A stretch of 6,009 bases of DNA from Bacillota bacterium (GTDB lineage Bacteria; Bacillota; Clostridia; Oscillospirales; Oscillospiraceae), in assembly GCA_023393155.1 (NCBI GenBank), contig JAEWML010000129.1, positions 1 to 6,009 on the forward strand. Reading direction: 5' to 3'. The notes beneath the pieces were generated by a model, which did not search any database, was not told the DNA's origin, and saw nothing but the letters and a program-made list of their open reading frames with translations. Shown one piece after another: positions 1 through 6,009 of the stretch. How positions within the stretch are numbered: position 1 is the stretch's first letter; each line of letters opens with the position of its first letter. A program made the position numbers and the translations under genes.

Positions 1-368
1 ATTTTACCCTGCTGTTTTGCCGCGGCGTTCATGGCGCGAATGACGGCGATATCGCTTTGCAGGCTGGCGTCGCTCAGGGCCACCGCGTCCTCCGCCTCGG
101 AAAGCATGGGAACGCGAATCAGCATCAGCGGCGCGTCAATCCCGGCGGCGCGCATGGAGCGGAGCTGATCAATGCGGGAGGTGGCCACAAATCGCACGCC
201 GCTGCGGGCAAACACCCGCGCCACCTCCGGAAGCGCCGTGGCGCCCTTAACAACGCCGGCTACCTCCACACAGGAATCCTGGCAGCGCTCAATGAGCGCT
301 GCCAGATTCTCCTGCAATTTATCCAAATCAATCTCCAACAGGGGATAACGAGTTTGGTTTGCAGACAT
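1..368 (-). CDS. Ornithine/alanine racemase-family PLP enzyme, N-terminal part (cut by window edge)
   Basis: Only the first 122 codons are visible; the rest lies before base 1. The start ATG at 366-368 has AGGAAG at a 7-base spacing. The visible protein opens with YPLLEIDLDKLQENL (residues 8-22), the typical first strand and helix of the alanine-racemase N-terminal (fold-type III) barrel. VAGVVKG (36-42) follows, where Lys41 is the expected PLP Schiff-base lysine. Next come SGVRFVATSRIDQLRSMRAAG and LMLIRVPMLSEAEDAV, which match the pattern of ornithine racemase (Orr) and related YhfX-like proteins, including the Ser-Arg-Ile segment and the Arg-x-Pro-Met motif. Orr interconverts L- and D-ornithine in the cytoplasm, the first step of one clostridial ornithine fermentation route. 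The gene lies 22 bases after the antiporter gene and is probably co-transcribed with it. Around the lysine, VVKG replaces the VTKV I expect in Orr, so substrate is uncertain. Alternatives are another amino-acid racemase or a D-threonine aldolase-like enzyme. Family assignment is firm; ornithine specificity is inferred. Confidence 0.75.
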   Translation of the reverse strand, partial: MSANQTRYPLLEIDLDKLQENLAALIERCQDSCVEVAGVVKGATALPEVARVFARSGVRFVATSRIDQLRSMRAAGIDAPLMLIRVPMLSEAEDAVALSDASLQSDIAVIRAMNAAAKQQGK

Positions 369-375
369 ATGTTTG

Positions 376-381
376 CTTCCT
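376..381 (-). promoter_or_regulatory. Ribosome binding site of the racemase-like gene
   Basis: AGGAAG on the minus strand lies 7 bases before the ATG at 366-368, inside the short gap after the antiporter stop codon (391-393). It supports this start and translation from a shared transcript. Confidence 0.6.
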
Positions 382-390
382 GCCTTTAAA

Positions 391-1836
391 TTATTTGGCC
401 ACAGGCGCCGCGCCCTTCTTTTTTGCCAGGCGTACGCCGTCCGCATCGGCCGTGGTCAGGCCCATAAAGGCCATCACAATCACGACAATGGGCATCAGCC
501 AGTTGAACACGGCGTAAGGCGCGTACTGGGCGGTCGTAATACCCAGTGTGCTGACGATAAACACGCCGCAGGTGTTCCAGGGGATCAGCGCGGAGGTAAC
601 GGTGCCCGCGCCCTCCAAGGCGTTGGACAGGGTCTTGGGATGCAGGCCCATCTTGCGGTATTCCTCGGCGTACATCCGACCGGGGACCACGATGGAGATG
701 TACTGCTCGGGCATGGTGGCGTTGGAAATCACGCAGGTAACCTCGGTGAGGGTGACCAGGGAAGCGGGGTTCCGGGCCAGGCTTTTGAGCTTGTTGACGA
801 TGACCTCCAGCTGGTGGGTATCCTCCATAATGCCGCCGAACATCATGGCGATGATGGTCATGGACACGGAGAACATCATACCAAGCAAGCCGCCGGAGGA
901 GAGCAGGTCGTCGATGGACTCCACGCCGGTGAGGCACTCATAGCCGTTGATGCCGCAGGAAAACAGGGTGCCCAGGCTGCACTCCGGCTGGAAAACCAGG
1001 CCGCAGACGCCGCCGGCGATGATGCCCAGGGTGATGCCGGGGATGGCGGGAATTTTGCAGGCTACCGCCACAATGACAATGACGGGGGGCAGCAGCAGAA
1101 TCGGATTGACATTAAACAGGCCGCTCAGCGCGTCGGAGAGAACCTGCACCTGGCTCAGGTCGGCGTCTCCGCCGTGATACTGGGTGAAACCGAGAACGCC
1201 GAACACCACCAGCGTGACGCCGTAGGCGATGGCGGTGGGCAGAATCATGAACTTGACGTGGGTCATCACGTCGGTGCCGGCCATGGCGGGGGCCAGGTTC
1301 GTGGTGTCGGACAAGGGGGACATCTTGTCGCCGAAATAAGCGCCGGAGATGATGGCGCCGGCGGTCATGGCGGGGTTCATGCCAAGGCCCATGCCAATGC
1401 CCATCAGCGCCACGCCCATGGTGCCCATGGTGCCCCAGGAGGTTCCGGTGGCCAGGGAGGTAATGGAGCAAATCAGCATCGCGGCGATAAAGAAGATGCT
1501 GGGATGCAGGATTTTCAGCCCGTAATAAATCATGGAGGGCACAACGCCCGCGTCGATCCACACGCCGATGAGGATGCCGATGATGGTCAGAATGACAATG
1601 GATTGCAGGGCCTTGTAAATGCCGTTCATCATGGATTTTTCGATGGCTTCCCACTTGTAGCCGAGATACAGCGCCATCAGGGCGGCGCCGATCACGCCTA
1701 CGAACATGGGCACATGGGGATCAACGCCGTAGACAATGATGCCGATTGCCAGCATGACCACCAGGAACAGCATGGTCAGCAGGGCCTCCCACAGTTTCGG
1801 CATTCTGGGCTCTCTTACCTGTTTTTCTCCACTCAT
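391..1836 (-). CDS. NhaC-family Na+/H+ antiporter-type membrane transporter
   Basis: This 481-residue inner-membrane protein has the usual NhaC length and about a dozen hydrophobic segments; clear ones lie near residues 19-37, 43-59, 77-95, 113-128, 200-217, 246-260, 268-283, 319-336 and 444-460. Family signatures are visible: GTSWGTMGTMG (131-141), FGDKMSPLSDTTN (168-180) with charged and polar residues inside the membrane region, PEQYISIVVPGRMYAEEY (376-393), and LEGAGTVTSALIPWNTCGVF (407-426). NhaC proteins exchange Na+ for protons, and relatives such as MleN couple this to exchange of an organic acid, so the true substrate cannot be read from sequence. The C-terminus is a short lysine-rich cytoplasmic tail. 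The ATG at 1834-1836 has AGAAAGG 11 bases upstream; the alternative Met12 has no good ribosome site. It is separated from argD by 254 bases and followed after 22 bases by the racemase-like gene, suggesting a two-gene or longer unit. The link to a racemase makes an amino-acid-related role (for example ornithine) possible. Confidence 0.9.
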   Translation of the reverse strand: MSGEKQVREPRMPKLWEALLTMLFLVVMLAIGIIVYGVDPHVPMFVGVIGAALMALYLGYKWEAIEKSMMNGIYKALQSIVILTIIGILIGVWIDAGVVPSMIYYGLKILHPSIFFIAAMLICSITSLATGTSWGTMGTMGVALMGIGMGLGMNPAMTAGAIISGAYFGDKMSPLSDTTNLAPAMAGTDVMTHVKFMILPTAIAYGVTLVVFGVLGFTQYHGGDADLSQVQVLSDALSGLFNVNPILLLPPVIVIVAVACKIPAIPGITLGIIAGGVCGLVFQPECSLGTLFSCGINGYECLTGVESIDDLLSSGGLLGMMFSVSMTIIAMMFGGIMEDTHQLEVIVNKLKSLARNPASLVTLTEVTCVISNATMPEQYISIVVPGRMYAEEYRKMGLHPKTLSNALEGAGTVTSALIPWNTCGVFIVSTLGITTAQYAPYAVFNWLMPIVVIVMAFMGLTTADADGVRLAKKKGAAPVAK

Positions 1837-1847
1837 CGTTTTACCAA

Positions 1848-1854
1848 CCTTTCT
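1848..1854 (-). promoter_or_regulatory. Ribosome binding site of the antiporter gene
   Basis: AGAAAGG on the minus strand lies 11 bases before the ATG at 1834-1836. The match is weaker and the spacing longer than for the arg genes. It still favours this start over the in-frame ATG at 1801-1803, which is preceded by no comparable site. Confidence 0.45.
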
Positions 1855-1869
1855 TCACTTTTCATTTCG

Positions 1870-1899
1870 ATTTTATTGATCGCCAATGTATTCGTTCAG
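1870..1899 (-). promoter_or_regulatory. Weak sigma-70-type promoter candidate before the antiporter gene
   Basis: On the minus strand, CTGAAC (1894-1899, three matches to TTGACA) and TAAAAT (1870-1875, five matches to TATAAT) are separated by 18 bases. They would start a transcript near 1863, leaving a leader of about 27 bases that contains the ribosome site. The surrounding stretch 1837-1960 is more AT-rich than the genes, as expected for a promoter region. The -35 match is poor, so this is only a candidate. Confidence 0.3.
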
Positions 1900-2020
1900 A
1901 GGTGTGCTTTTACGGTAATTTGGTGAGTCCTTCTCTTCGATAAAATAACCGACATTTCGCAGTTATGCCGCCCTTTTCTCTCCGAAAACCACTCAGTGCA
2001 GGGGTTCGGGCGCTAACAGA

Positions 2021-2079
2021 CCGGAGCCGCCCCCTTCCCCGCGCCGCCAAAGCGGACTGCGGAGAAGAGGGGCTGCCGG
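2021..2079 (-). terminator. Long GC-rich hairpin after argD, possible terminator without U-tract
   Basis: Starting 12 bases after the argD stop, the minus-strand RNA can fold into a long hairpin. CCGG (2076-2079) pairs with CCGG (2021-2024), AGCC (2071-2074) with GGCU (2025-2028), and the arm 2059-2070 with 2031-2042 through CC, CUUC and CCGC blocks plus two G-U pairs. Inside it, CCGC (2052-2055) pairs with GCGG (2044-2047) around a UUUG loop. There is one bulged C (2075) and a two-base GC bulge (2029-2030). About 24 pairs form in total. The position directly after the last arg gene suits a terminator or an mRNA-stabilising end. However, the following bases (TCTGTTAGCG) are not a real U-tract, so intrinsic termination is uncertain; Rho-dependent termination or a processing role is equally possible. 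Confidence 0.5.
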
Positions 2080-2090
2080 AAAGGGCTTTA

Positions 2091-3314
2091 TTACCAGCCC
2101 AGCTTGGTCATGGCGTCGTCCACGGCCTTAATCACAATGTCAATCTCCGCCTCGGTGACAATCAGGGGAGGCACGAAACGCAGCACGTTTCCGTTGGTGT
2201 TGTTAATCAGCACCTTGCTGTCCTTGAAGCACAGGTCCACCACCGGCTGTCCGGAGGGCTGATTCAGCTCGATGCCGTCGATCAGGCCGAGGCCCCGGAT
2301 TTCCTTCACGGAGGAAGGATGCTTGGCGGCAATCACGTCCCGCATTTGCTGGCGGAAGTATTCGCCCACCTTGGCGCAGTGGTCGATGACGCCCTCGTTG
2401 AGCATCACGTCCAGCGTGGTGGCGGCCAGCGCGCAGGCCAGAGGGCCGCCGGCGAAGGTGGAGCCGTGGGTGCCGGGGGTGAGAGTCTGGGTGGCCTCGC
2501 CACGGGCGCAGACCGCGCCGATGGGAACGCCGGAGCCCAGCGCCTTCGCCATGGAGCAGGTATCGGGATCCACGCCGTAGTTCTGATGGGCAAACAGCTT
2601 GCCGGTGCGGCCGGAGCCCACCTGCACCTCGTCGAACATCAGCAAAATGCCCTTCTCGTCGCACAGGTCACGCAGACCCTGCAAAAACTCCTGAGAAGCG
2701 GGGCGAACGCCGCCCTCGCCCTGCACGGGCTCGGTGAGAATGCCGCAGACATACTCGTCGCACAGATCCTTCACGGAATCCAGATTGTTGAACTCGGCAT
2801 AGCGGAAGCCGGTGGGCAGGGGCTCGAAGAAGCGGTGCACGGCATACTGGCCGGTGGCGGTGGCGGTGGCCAGGGTGCGGCCGTGGAAGGAGTTCTTCAT
2901 GGTGATGACCACAAAGCGCTCGGGATGGCCGTGGTCCTTGGCAAACTTGCGGGCCAGCTTGATCTGGCCCTCGTTGGCCTCCGCGCCGGAGTTGGCGAAC
3001 AGAACCTTGTCAAAGCAGCTGTTTTCAACAATCAGCTTGGCGGTCTGCACGGCGGGCTCGTTGTAAAAATAGTTGGAGCAGTGCAGAATCGTCTCCGCCC
3101 GCTCCCGCAGGCACTTTGCAATGGCGGGATGGCAGTGGCCCAGACCGTTAACGGCGATGCCGCCCACAAAGTCCAGATACTTGTTGCCGTCCTTGTCGAA
3201 GACATAGGCGCCTTCGCCCCGCTCCATGGAGATGGGCATACGGACATGGTTGCCGTACAAATACTTGTCACCGGCCTCGATGACCTCCGCGTTGGATTTG
3301 TAGAGCTCAATCAT
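2091..3314 (-). CDS. argD: Acetylornithine aminotransferase (ArgD)
   Basis: A complete 407-residue, cytoplasmic class III PLP aminotransferase of normal length. It transfers the amino group of glutamate to N-acetylglutamate 5-semialdehyde, giving N-acetylornithine. Visible landmarks in order are FVGGIAVNGLGHCHP (49-63), the phosphate-binding SGAEANE (109-115), FHGRTLA (143-149), TEPVQGEGG (194-202), the cofactor-nitrogen aspartate in FDEVQVGSGRTG (Asp228, 227-238), the PLP lysine Lys257 in MAKALGSGVPIGA, and HGSTFAGGPLA (283-293). The open frame extends 57 codons further upstream, but that part overlaps argB in another frame; the ATG at 3312-3314 has a strong AAGGAGG at 8 bases and begins a typical N-terminus, so it is chosen. 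It lies 40 bases after argB and is the last gene of the arg group here. Family members can also act on ornithine or on succinyl-diaminopimelate; the operon position makes acetylornithine the main substrate. Confidence 0.96.
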   Translation of the reverse strand: MIELYKSNAEVIEAGDKYLYGNHVRMPISMERGEGAYVFDKDGNKYLDFVGGIAVNGLGHCHPAIAKCLRERAETILHCSNYFYNEPAVQTAKLIVENSCFDKVLFANSGAEANEGQIKLARKFAKDHGHPERFVVITMKNSFHGRTLATATATGQYAVHRFFEPLPTGFRYAEFNNLDSVKDLCDEYVCGILTEPVQGEGGVRPASQEFLQGLRDLCDEKGILLMFDEVQVGSGRTGKLFAHQNYGVDPDTCSMAKALGSGVPIGAVCARGEATQTLTPGTHGSTFAGGPLACALAATTLDVMLNEGVIDHCAKVGEYFRQQMRDVIAAKHPSSVKEIRGLGLIDGIELNQPSGQPVVDLCFKDSKVLINNTNGNVLRFVPPLIVTEAEIDIVIKAVDDAMTKLGW

Positions 3315-3322
3315 GATGGTTC

Positions 3323-3329
3323 CCTCCTT
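3323..3329 (-). promoter_or_regulatory. Ribosome binding site deciding the argD start
   Basis: AAGGAGG on the minus strand, 8 bases before the ATG at 3312-3314, in the short AT-rich gap after argB. It rules out the much longer in-frame reading that would start at 3485 inside argB. Confidence 0.85.
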
Positions 3330-3354
3330 GTAGTTATCTGAAATATCGTTTTGA

Positions 3355-4227
3355 TTATTTAATGCCAAGGCTGGGCCGCTCCGTCCCCACGGTGGTGCCG
3401 ATGCCCTCGTCGGTAAAGGCCTCGTAGAGGATGCTGTGCATTTTGCGCCCGTCGATAATGCGCACGCTGCCAACGCCCTCTCCAATGGCCTGCACGCAGC
3501 AGTCCACCTTGGGAATCATGCCGCCGGCGATGGTCCCCCGGTCCTTGAGCATCTGGATGTCCTCGGTGTTGAGATAACTGATGACGTCCCGCAGCTTAAT
3601 GTCGTTGCAAAGGCCCTCGATATCCGTCAGCAGCACCAGCTTTTCCGCGCCCAGCGCGCTGGCAAGCTTGCCTGCGGCGGTATCACCGTTGATATTGTAG
3701 GTGTGGCCCTGCCCGTCGGTCCCCACGGGAGCGACTACGGGGATATAGCCCGCGTCCAGCATGGCGAGAATGGAGGTGGGGTCCACATAATCAATGTCGC
3801 CCACAAAACCCAGTTCCTCGCTGCGCTGATGGCAGTGGTAGATGTCCCCGCTGACGCCGGACAAGCCCACGGCCTTGCCGCCAAGCTTGTTGATAAAGCC
3901 CACCAGCTCCGTGTTTACCTGGCCCACCAGCACCATTTCAACCACCCGCATAATGTCTTCGGAGGTGTAGCGCAGGCCGCCGATAAACTCCACGGGGATG
4001 TTCAGCTTTTCCAGCATTTTGTTGATGCCGGGGCCGCCGCCGTGGCTCAGCACGGGCTTCAGGCCCAAGAGCTTAAGCATTACCACGTCGTGCAGCACGG
4101 CGTCCTTCAGCTCTTCGTTAATCATGGCGTTACCGCCGTATTTGATGACGACGATTTTACCGGCATACTTTTGCAGGTAGGGCATCGCCTCCATCAAGGT
4201 TTCCACCTTGCTTGCGATGTTGGTCAT
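3355..4227 (-). CDS. argB: Acetylglutamate kinase (ArgB)
   Basis: A complete 290-residue amino-acid kinase that phosphorylates N-acetylglutamate with ATP, the committed and usually regulated step of arginine synthesis. Visible motifs are VIKYGGNAM (27-35) with catalytic Lys29, SHGGGPGI (61-68) for substrate phosphoryl transfer, GGLRYT (83-88) with the substrate-binding Arg86, NINGDTAAGKLA (178-189) with Asp182, LLTDIEGL (199-206), and GGMIPK (235-240) with Lys240. The roughly 20-residue helix before the first strand (SKVETLMEAMPYLQKYAGK) is the type found in hexameric, arginine-inhibited kinases such as those of Pseudomonas and Thermotoga, and is absent from the shorter E. coli enzyme. This fits feedback control in a cyclic pathway that uses ArgJ. 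The loop after GLSG reads VSGD (124-127) where many relatives have a KDG- or IDG-type sequence. The gene starts 11 bases after argJ, and its ribosome site overlaps the argJ stop codon, suggesting coupled translation. Confidence 0.97.
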   Translation of the reverse strand: MTNIASKVETLMEAMPYLQKYAGKIVVIKYGGNAMINEELKDAVLHDVVMLKLLGLKPVLSHGGGPGINKMLEKLNIPVEFIGGLRYTSEDIMRVVEMVLVGQVNTELVGFINKLGGKAVGLSGVSGDIYHCHQRSEELGFVGDIDYVDPTSILAMLDAGYIPVVAPVGTDGQGHTYNINGDTAAGKLASALGAEKLVLLTDIEGLCNDIKLRDVISYLNTEDIQMLKDRGTIAGGMIPKVDCCVQAIGEGVGSVRIIDGRKMHSILYEAFTDEGIGTTVGTERPSLGIK

Positions 4228-4232
4228 ATGTA

Positions 4233-4240
4233 CCCTCCTT
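4233..4240 (-). promoter_or_regulatory. argB ribosome binding site overlapping the argJ stop
   Basis: AAGGAGGG on the minus strand sits 5 bases before the argB ATG (4225-4227) and shares two bases with the argJ stop codon TAA (4239-4241). The overlap points to translational coupling of argJ and argB on one mRNA. Confidence 0.85.
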
Positions 4241-5459
4241 AAGAGCGATAGTCTCCGTTGATCTTCACATAGTCATAGGTCAGATCGCAGCCCCAGGCCT
4301 TGGCCTGCCCGTCGCCCTGATAGAAGCGGACAATAATGGTGATATCGTGCTGGGTGAGGATTTCCTTGGCCTTTTCCTCGCTGAAATCGGTGCCAAAGCC
4401 GTCCTTCATCACCTGCACCTCACCGGCGGCGCTCTTAATGATGCAGTCCGCCCGGGTGGGGTCCACGTCCGCGCCGGAATAGCCGGCGGCGGCCATAATG
4501 CGGCCCCAGTTGGCGTCCCGTCCGAAGACGGCGGCCTTAAACAGCATGGAGCCTGCGATGGACTTGGCCACCAGCCGTGCGTCGTGCTCGGTGGGCAGGC
4601 CGTAGGACTCCACCTCGATGAGGTGAGTGGCGCCCTCTCCGTCGGAGGCAATGCGCCGGGCGATGTCGATGCAGATGTACTCGATGAGGCCCGCCAGAGC
4701 CGCCTTGTCCTCCTCCGTTTTGATTTCCACGCCGGAGGCCCCGTTGGCCAGCAGGAAAATGGAGTCGTTGGTGGAGGTGTCGCCGTCCACCGTGCACATA
4801 TTGAAGCTCTTGTCCACCGCGGCGGAAAGCATCCTCTGCAAATCGGCGGAGTCGGCCTTGGCGTCGGTGGTGACATAGGCCAGCATGGTAGCCATGTTGG
4901 GGTGAATCATGCCGGAGCCCTTGGCCATGGCGCCGATGCGGATGGTGCCGCCAGAGAGGGCCAGCTCATAGGCGGATTCCTTGCGCATGGTGTCGGTCGT
5001 CATGATGGCCCAGGCGGCCTCAGTCCCCTTGTCGGCAGACAGGTTGGGCACCACGCGGCGCACGCCGTCCAGCACCTTATCCACCGGCAGACGCTGCCCG
5101 ATGACGCCGGTGGAGCAGACAAACACCTCGTCCTCGCCAAGGCCCAGAAGCTTTTCCGTCTCCGTCTCCACCAGCTTTGCGTCCAGGATACCCTGCTCGC
5201 CGGTGGCGGCGTTGGCGTTGCCGCTGTTGATGACGATGGCGCGGGCCTTTCCCTTTTTAAGAATCTCCCGGCCCAGAATCACCGGAGCGGCGCAGAACTT
5301 GTTGGTGGTGAAGCAGGCCGCGCAGGCGCAGGGCTGCTCGGAGTACAGGACGGCCACATCGGGCTTCTCCTTTTTGCGGCTCTTAATCCCCGCGTAAACA
5401 GCTCCGGCCGTAAAGCCTTTTGGAGCGGTAACTCCACCCTCAATCACTTGATATGCCAT
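4239..5459 (-). CDS. argJ: Ornithine acetyltransferase / N-acetylglutamate synthase (ArgJ)
   Basis: A complete 406-residue ArgJ. It transfers the acetyl group from N-acetylornithine to glutamate, releasing ornithine and regenerating acetylglutamate; bifunctional members also make acetylglutamate from acetyl-CoA. The precursor cuts itself into two chains before the threonine of the conserved KGSGMIHPNMATML segment (180-193); the nucleophile is Thr191. The oxyanion-hole Thr-Gly lies in STGVIG (116-121). VINSGNANAATG (77-87 region), CTVDGDTSTND (222-232), VFGRDANWGRI (311-321) and the C-terminal NGDYRS are all typical. The open frame reaches back to 5495, but GAGAGGAG at 5468-5475 is 8 bases from the ATG at 5457-5459 and only 2 bases from the next ATG upstream, so MAYQVIEGG is taken as the N-terminus. 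No argA-like gene is seen here, so whether this enzyme is mono- or bifunctional remains open. Confidence 0.97.
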   Translation of the reverse strand: MAYQVIEGGVTAPKGFTAGAVYAGIKSRKKEKPDVAVLYSEQPCACAACFTTNKFCAAPVILGREILKKGKARAIVINSGNANAATGEQGILDAKLVETETEKLLGLGEDEVFVCSTGVIGQRLPVDKVLDGVRRVVPNLSADKGTEAAWAIMTTDTMRKESAYELALSGGTIRIGAMAKGSGMIHPNMATMLAYVTTDAKADSADLQRMLSAAVDKSFNMCTVDGDTSTNDSIFLLANGASGVEIKTEEDKAALAGLIEYICIDIARRIASDGEGATHLIEVESYGLPTEHDARLVAKSIAGSMLFKAAVFGRDANWGRIMAAAGYSGADVDPTRADCIIKSAAGEVQVMKDGFGTDFSEEKAKEILTQHDITIIVRFYQGDGQAKAWGCDLTYDYVKINGDYRS

Positions 5460-5467
5460 ATGCATGA

Positions 5468-5475
5468 CTCCTCTC
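5468..5475 (-). promoter_or_regulatory. Ribosome binding site deciding the argJ start
   Basis: GAGAGGAG on the minus strand lies 8 bases before the ATG at 5457-5459. It overlaps or crowds the upstream in-frame ATGs at 5463-5465 and 5493-5495, which makes those unlikely starts. Confidence 0.7.
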
Positions 5476-5505
5476 TGAATATGAATGGGAAGCAAACTTA
5501 TAAAA

Positions 5506-6009
5506 TTAGGGATACATGGGCGGGACCAGAAGGCCGGTGGTCTCCGGCAGGCCCATGATGAGGTTCATGTTCTGAATGGCCTGGCCCGCCGCGCCCTTAC
5601 CGATGTTGTCGATGACGGAGCTGACAATCAGGCGGTGGGTCCGCGCGTCATACACGGGGGTCATGGCGCACAGGTTCGTACCGTAAACCCATTTGGTCTG
5701 CACGGGCTGTTCGGCGGGGAAGACCATGACGAAGGGCTCGTCCTTGTAAAACTCGGAATACATCTGATAGAGCTCGTCGTTGGTAAAATCCCGGTCCAGC
5801 GTGGCGTAAATGGTGACCTCAATACCGCGGACCTGGGGCAGGAGGTGGGGCTGGAAATTAATGTACTGCCAGGTTTCCGGCTTCATGGTGTCCCGGCCGG
5901 TAATGTAGGCGATGTTCTGCTCAATCTCGGGCGTGTGGCGGTGGGACGCGCTCAGGCTGTATGCGCAGAAGTTATTTTCCGCCTCGGTGAGCAGCTTGTT
6001 CAGCCCCGG
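5506..6009 (-). CDS. argC: N-acetyl-gamma-glutamyl-phosphate reductase (ArgC), C-terminal part
   Basis: Only the last 167 residues are in the window; the N-terminal NADPH-binding domain and catalytic cysteine lie beyond base 6009. ArgC reduces acetylglutamyl phosphate to the semialdehyde with NADPH in the cytoplasm. The visible part begins inside the catalytic domain with PGLNKLLTEAENNFCAYSL, followed by SHRHTPEIEQNI (22-33 of the visible part), which contains the conserved active-site histidine region. NFQPHLLPQVRGIEVTIYA, the usual substrate-domain strand, comes next, then VSSVIDNIGKGAAGQAIQN near the end, which packs against the cofactor domain, and the closing LIMGLPETTGL. All are strongly conserved in ArgC. 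It is the most upstream gene of the arg group here; 46 bases separate its stop (5506-5508) from argJ. The operon promoter and any arginine-repressor site would be outside the window. Confidence 0.96.
   Translation of the reverse strand, partial: PGLNKLLTEAENNFCAYSLSASHRHTPEIEQNIAYITGRDTMKPETWQYINFQPHLLPQVRGIEVTIYATLDRDFTNDELYQMYSEFYKDEPFVMVFPAEQPVQTKWVYGTNLCAMTPVYDARTHRLIVSSVIDNIGKGAAGQAIQNMNLIMGLPETTGLLVPPMYP

Larger units (their letters stand above)
1837..2090. other. Intergenic region between argD and the antiporter gene
   Basis: This 254-base stretch divides the window into two transcription units. Its argD-side half (about 2000-2090) is very GC-rich and consists mostly of the long hairpin. 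The antiporter-side half (1837-1960) is AT-richer and carries the ribosome site and a weak promoter candidate. A second, poorer pairing is possible between CCGAA (2005-2009) and TTCGG (1982-1986). I saw no credible coding sequence, tRNA, riboswitch core or arginine-repressor operator here. Confidence 0.6.

Noticed and set aside
1885..1900. Possible arginine-repressor box before the antiporter gene (TGAACGAATACATT)
   Set aside because: Only one poor half-site is present and the second half does not match, so it is not better than chance.
373..1926. A 517-codon plus-strand open frame opposite the antiporter gene
   Set aside because: Its translation is rich in His, Gly, Gln and Asp without any domain, as expected for the antisense of GC-rich codons. 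The minus strand has a clear NhaC family protein.
1965..3341. A 458-codon plus-strand open frame opposite argD
   Set aside because: Antisense shadow of a well-supported ArgD; low-complexity Gly/Ala/His composition, and it crosses the hairpin and the intergenic region.
2091..3485. A longer ArgD starting at 3485
   Set aside because: The extra 57 residues overlap argB, look unlike the family N-terminus, and a strong ribosome site lies in front of the ATG at 3314.
5474..5490. Two TGAAT words (plus strand) between argC and argJ, resembling arginine-repressor half-sites
   Set aside because: They are direct, not inverted, and lie inside the operon; an ArgR operator needs an inverted TGAAT/ATTCA arrangement, normally before the first gene.
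4212..5558. A 448-codon plus-strand open frame opposite argJ
   Set aside because: Antisense shadow of ArgJ that also runs across three gene borders; no recognisable motif or ribosome site.

Overview
The window reads almost entirely on the minus strand. It holds most of an arginine (ornithine) biosynthesis operon followed by a second, smaller gene group. Read in the direction of transcription, from high to low coordinates, the order is argC (3' part only, its start lies beyond base 6009), argJ, argB and argD. A 254-base intergenic stretch follows, then an NhaC-family sodium/proton-type antiporter gene, and then the first third of a fold-type III PLP racemase resembling ornithine/alanine racemases, cut by base 1.

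The organism is probably a GC-rich member of the Firmicutes, class Clostridia (an Oscillospiraceae-like gut anaerobe is my best guess). This is inferred from the strong AAGGAGG-type ribosome binding sites, the compact argCJBD order, the arginine-sensitive type of ArgB, and C/G-rich third codon positions. No marker gene proves it.

Region by region: bases 5506-6009 carry the C-terminal 167 residues of ArgC; 4239-5459 ArgJ; 3355-4227 ArgB; 2091-3314 ArgD. Gaps between these four genes are 46, 11 and 40 bases, so they look like one transcript. Together they turn N-acetylglutamate into ornithine: ArgB phosphorylates it, ArgC reduces the phosphate to the semialdehyde, ArgD transaminates it to N-acetylornithine, and ArgJ moves the acetyl group back to glutamate, making the route cyclic.

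Bases 1837-2090 contain a long GC-rich hairpin just after argD, without a clear U-tract, and a weak promoter candidate before the antiporter gene. Bases 391-1836 encode the antiporter, and bases 1-368 the start of the racemase-like gene, 22 bases further on. These last two genes look co-transcribed. If the racemase acts on ornithine, the second unit would use or export the product of the first. That functional link is an inference. I found no RNA genes, mobile elements, CRISPR arrays or clear signs of a previously undescribed system.
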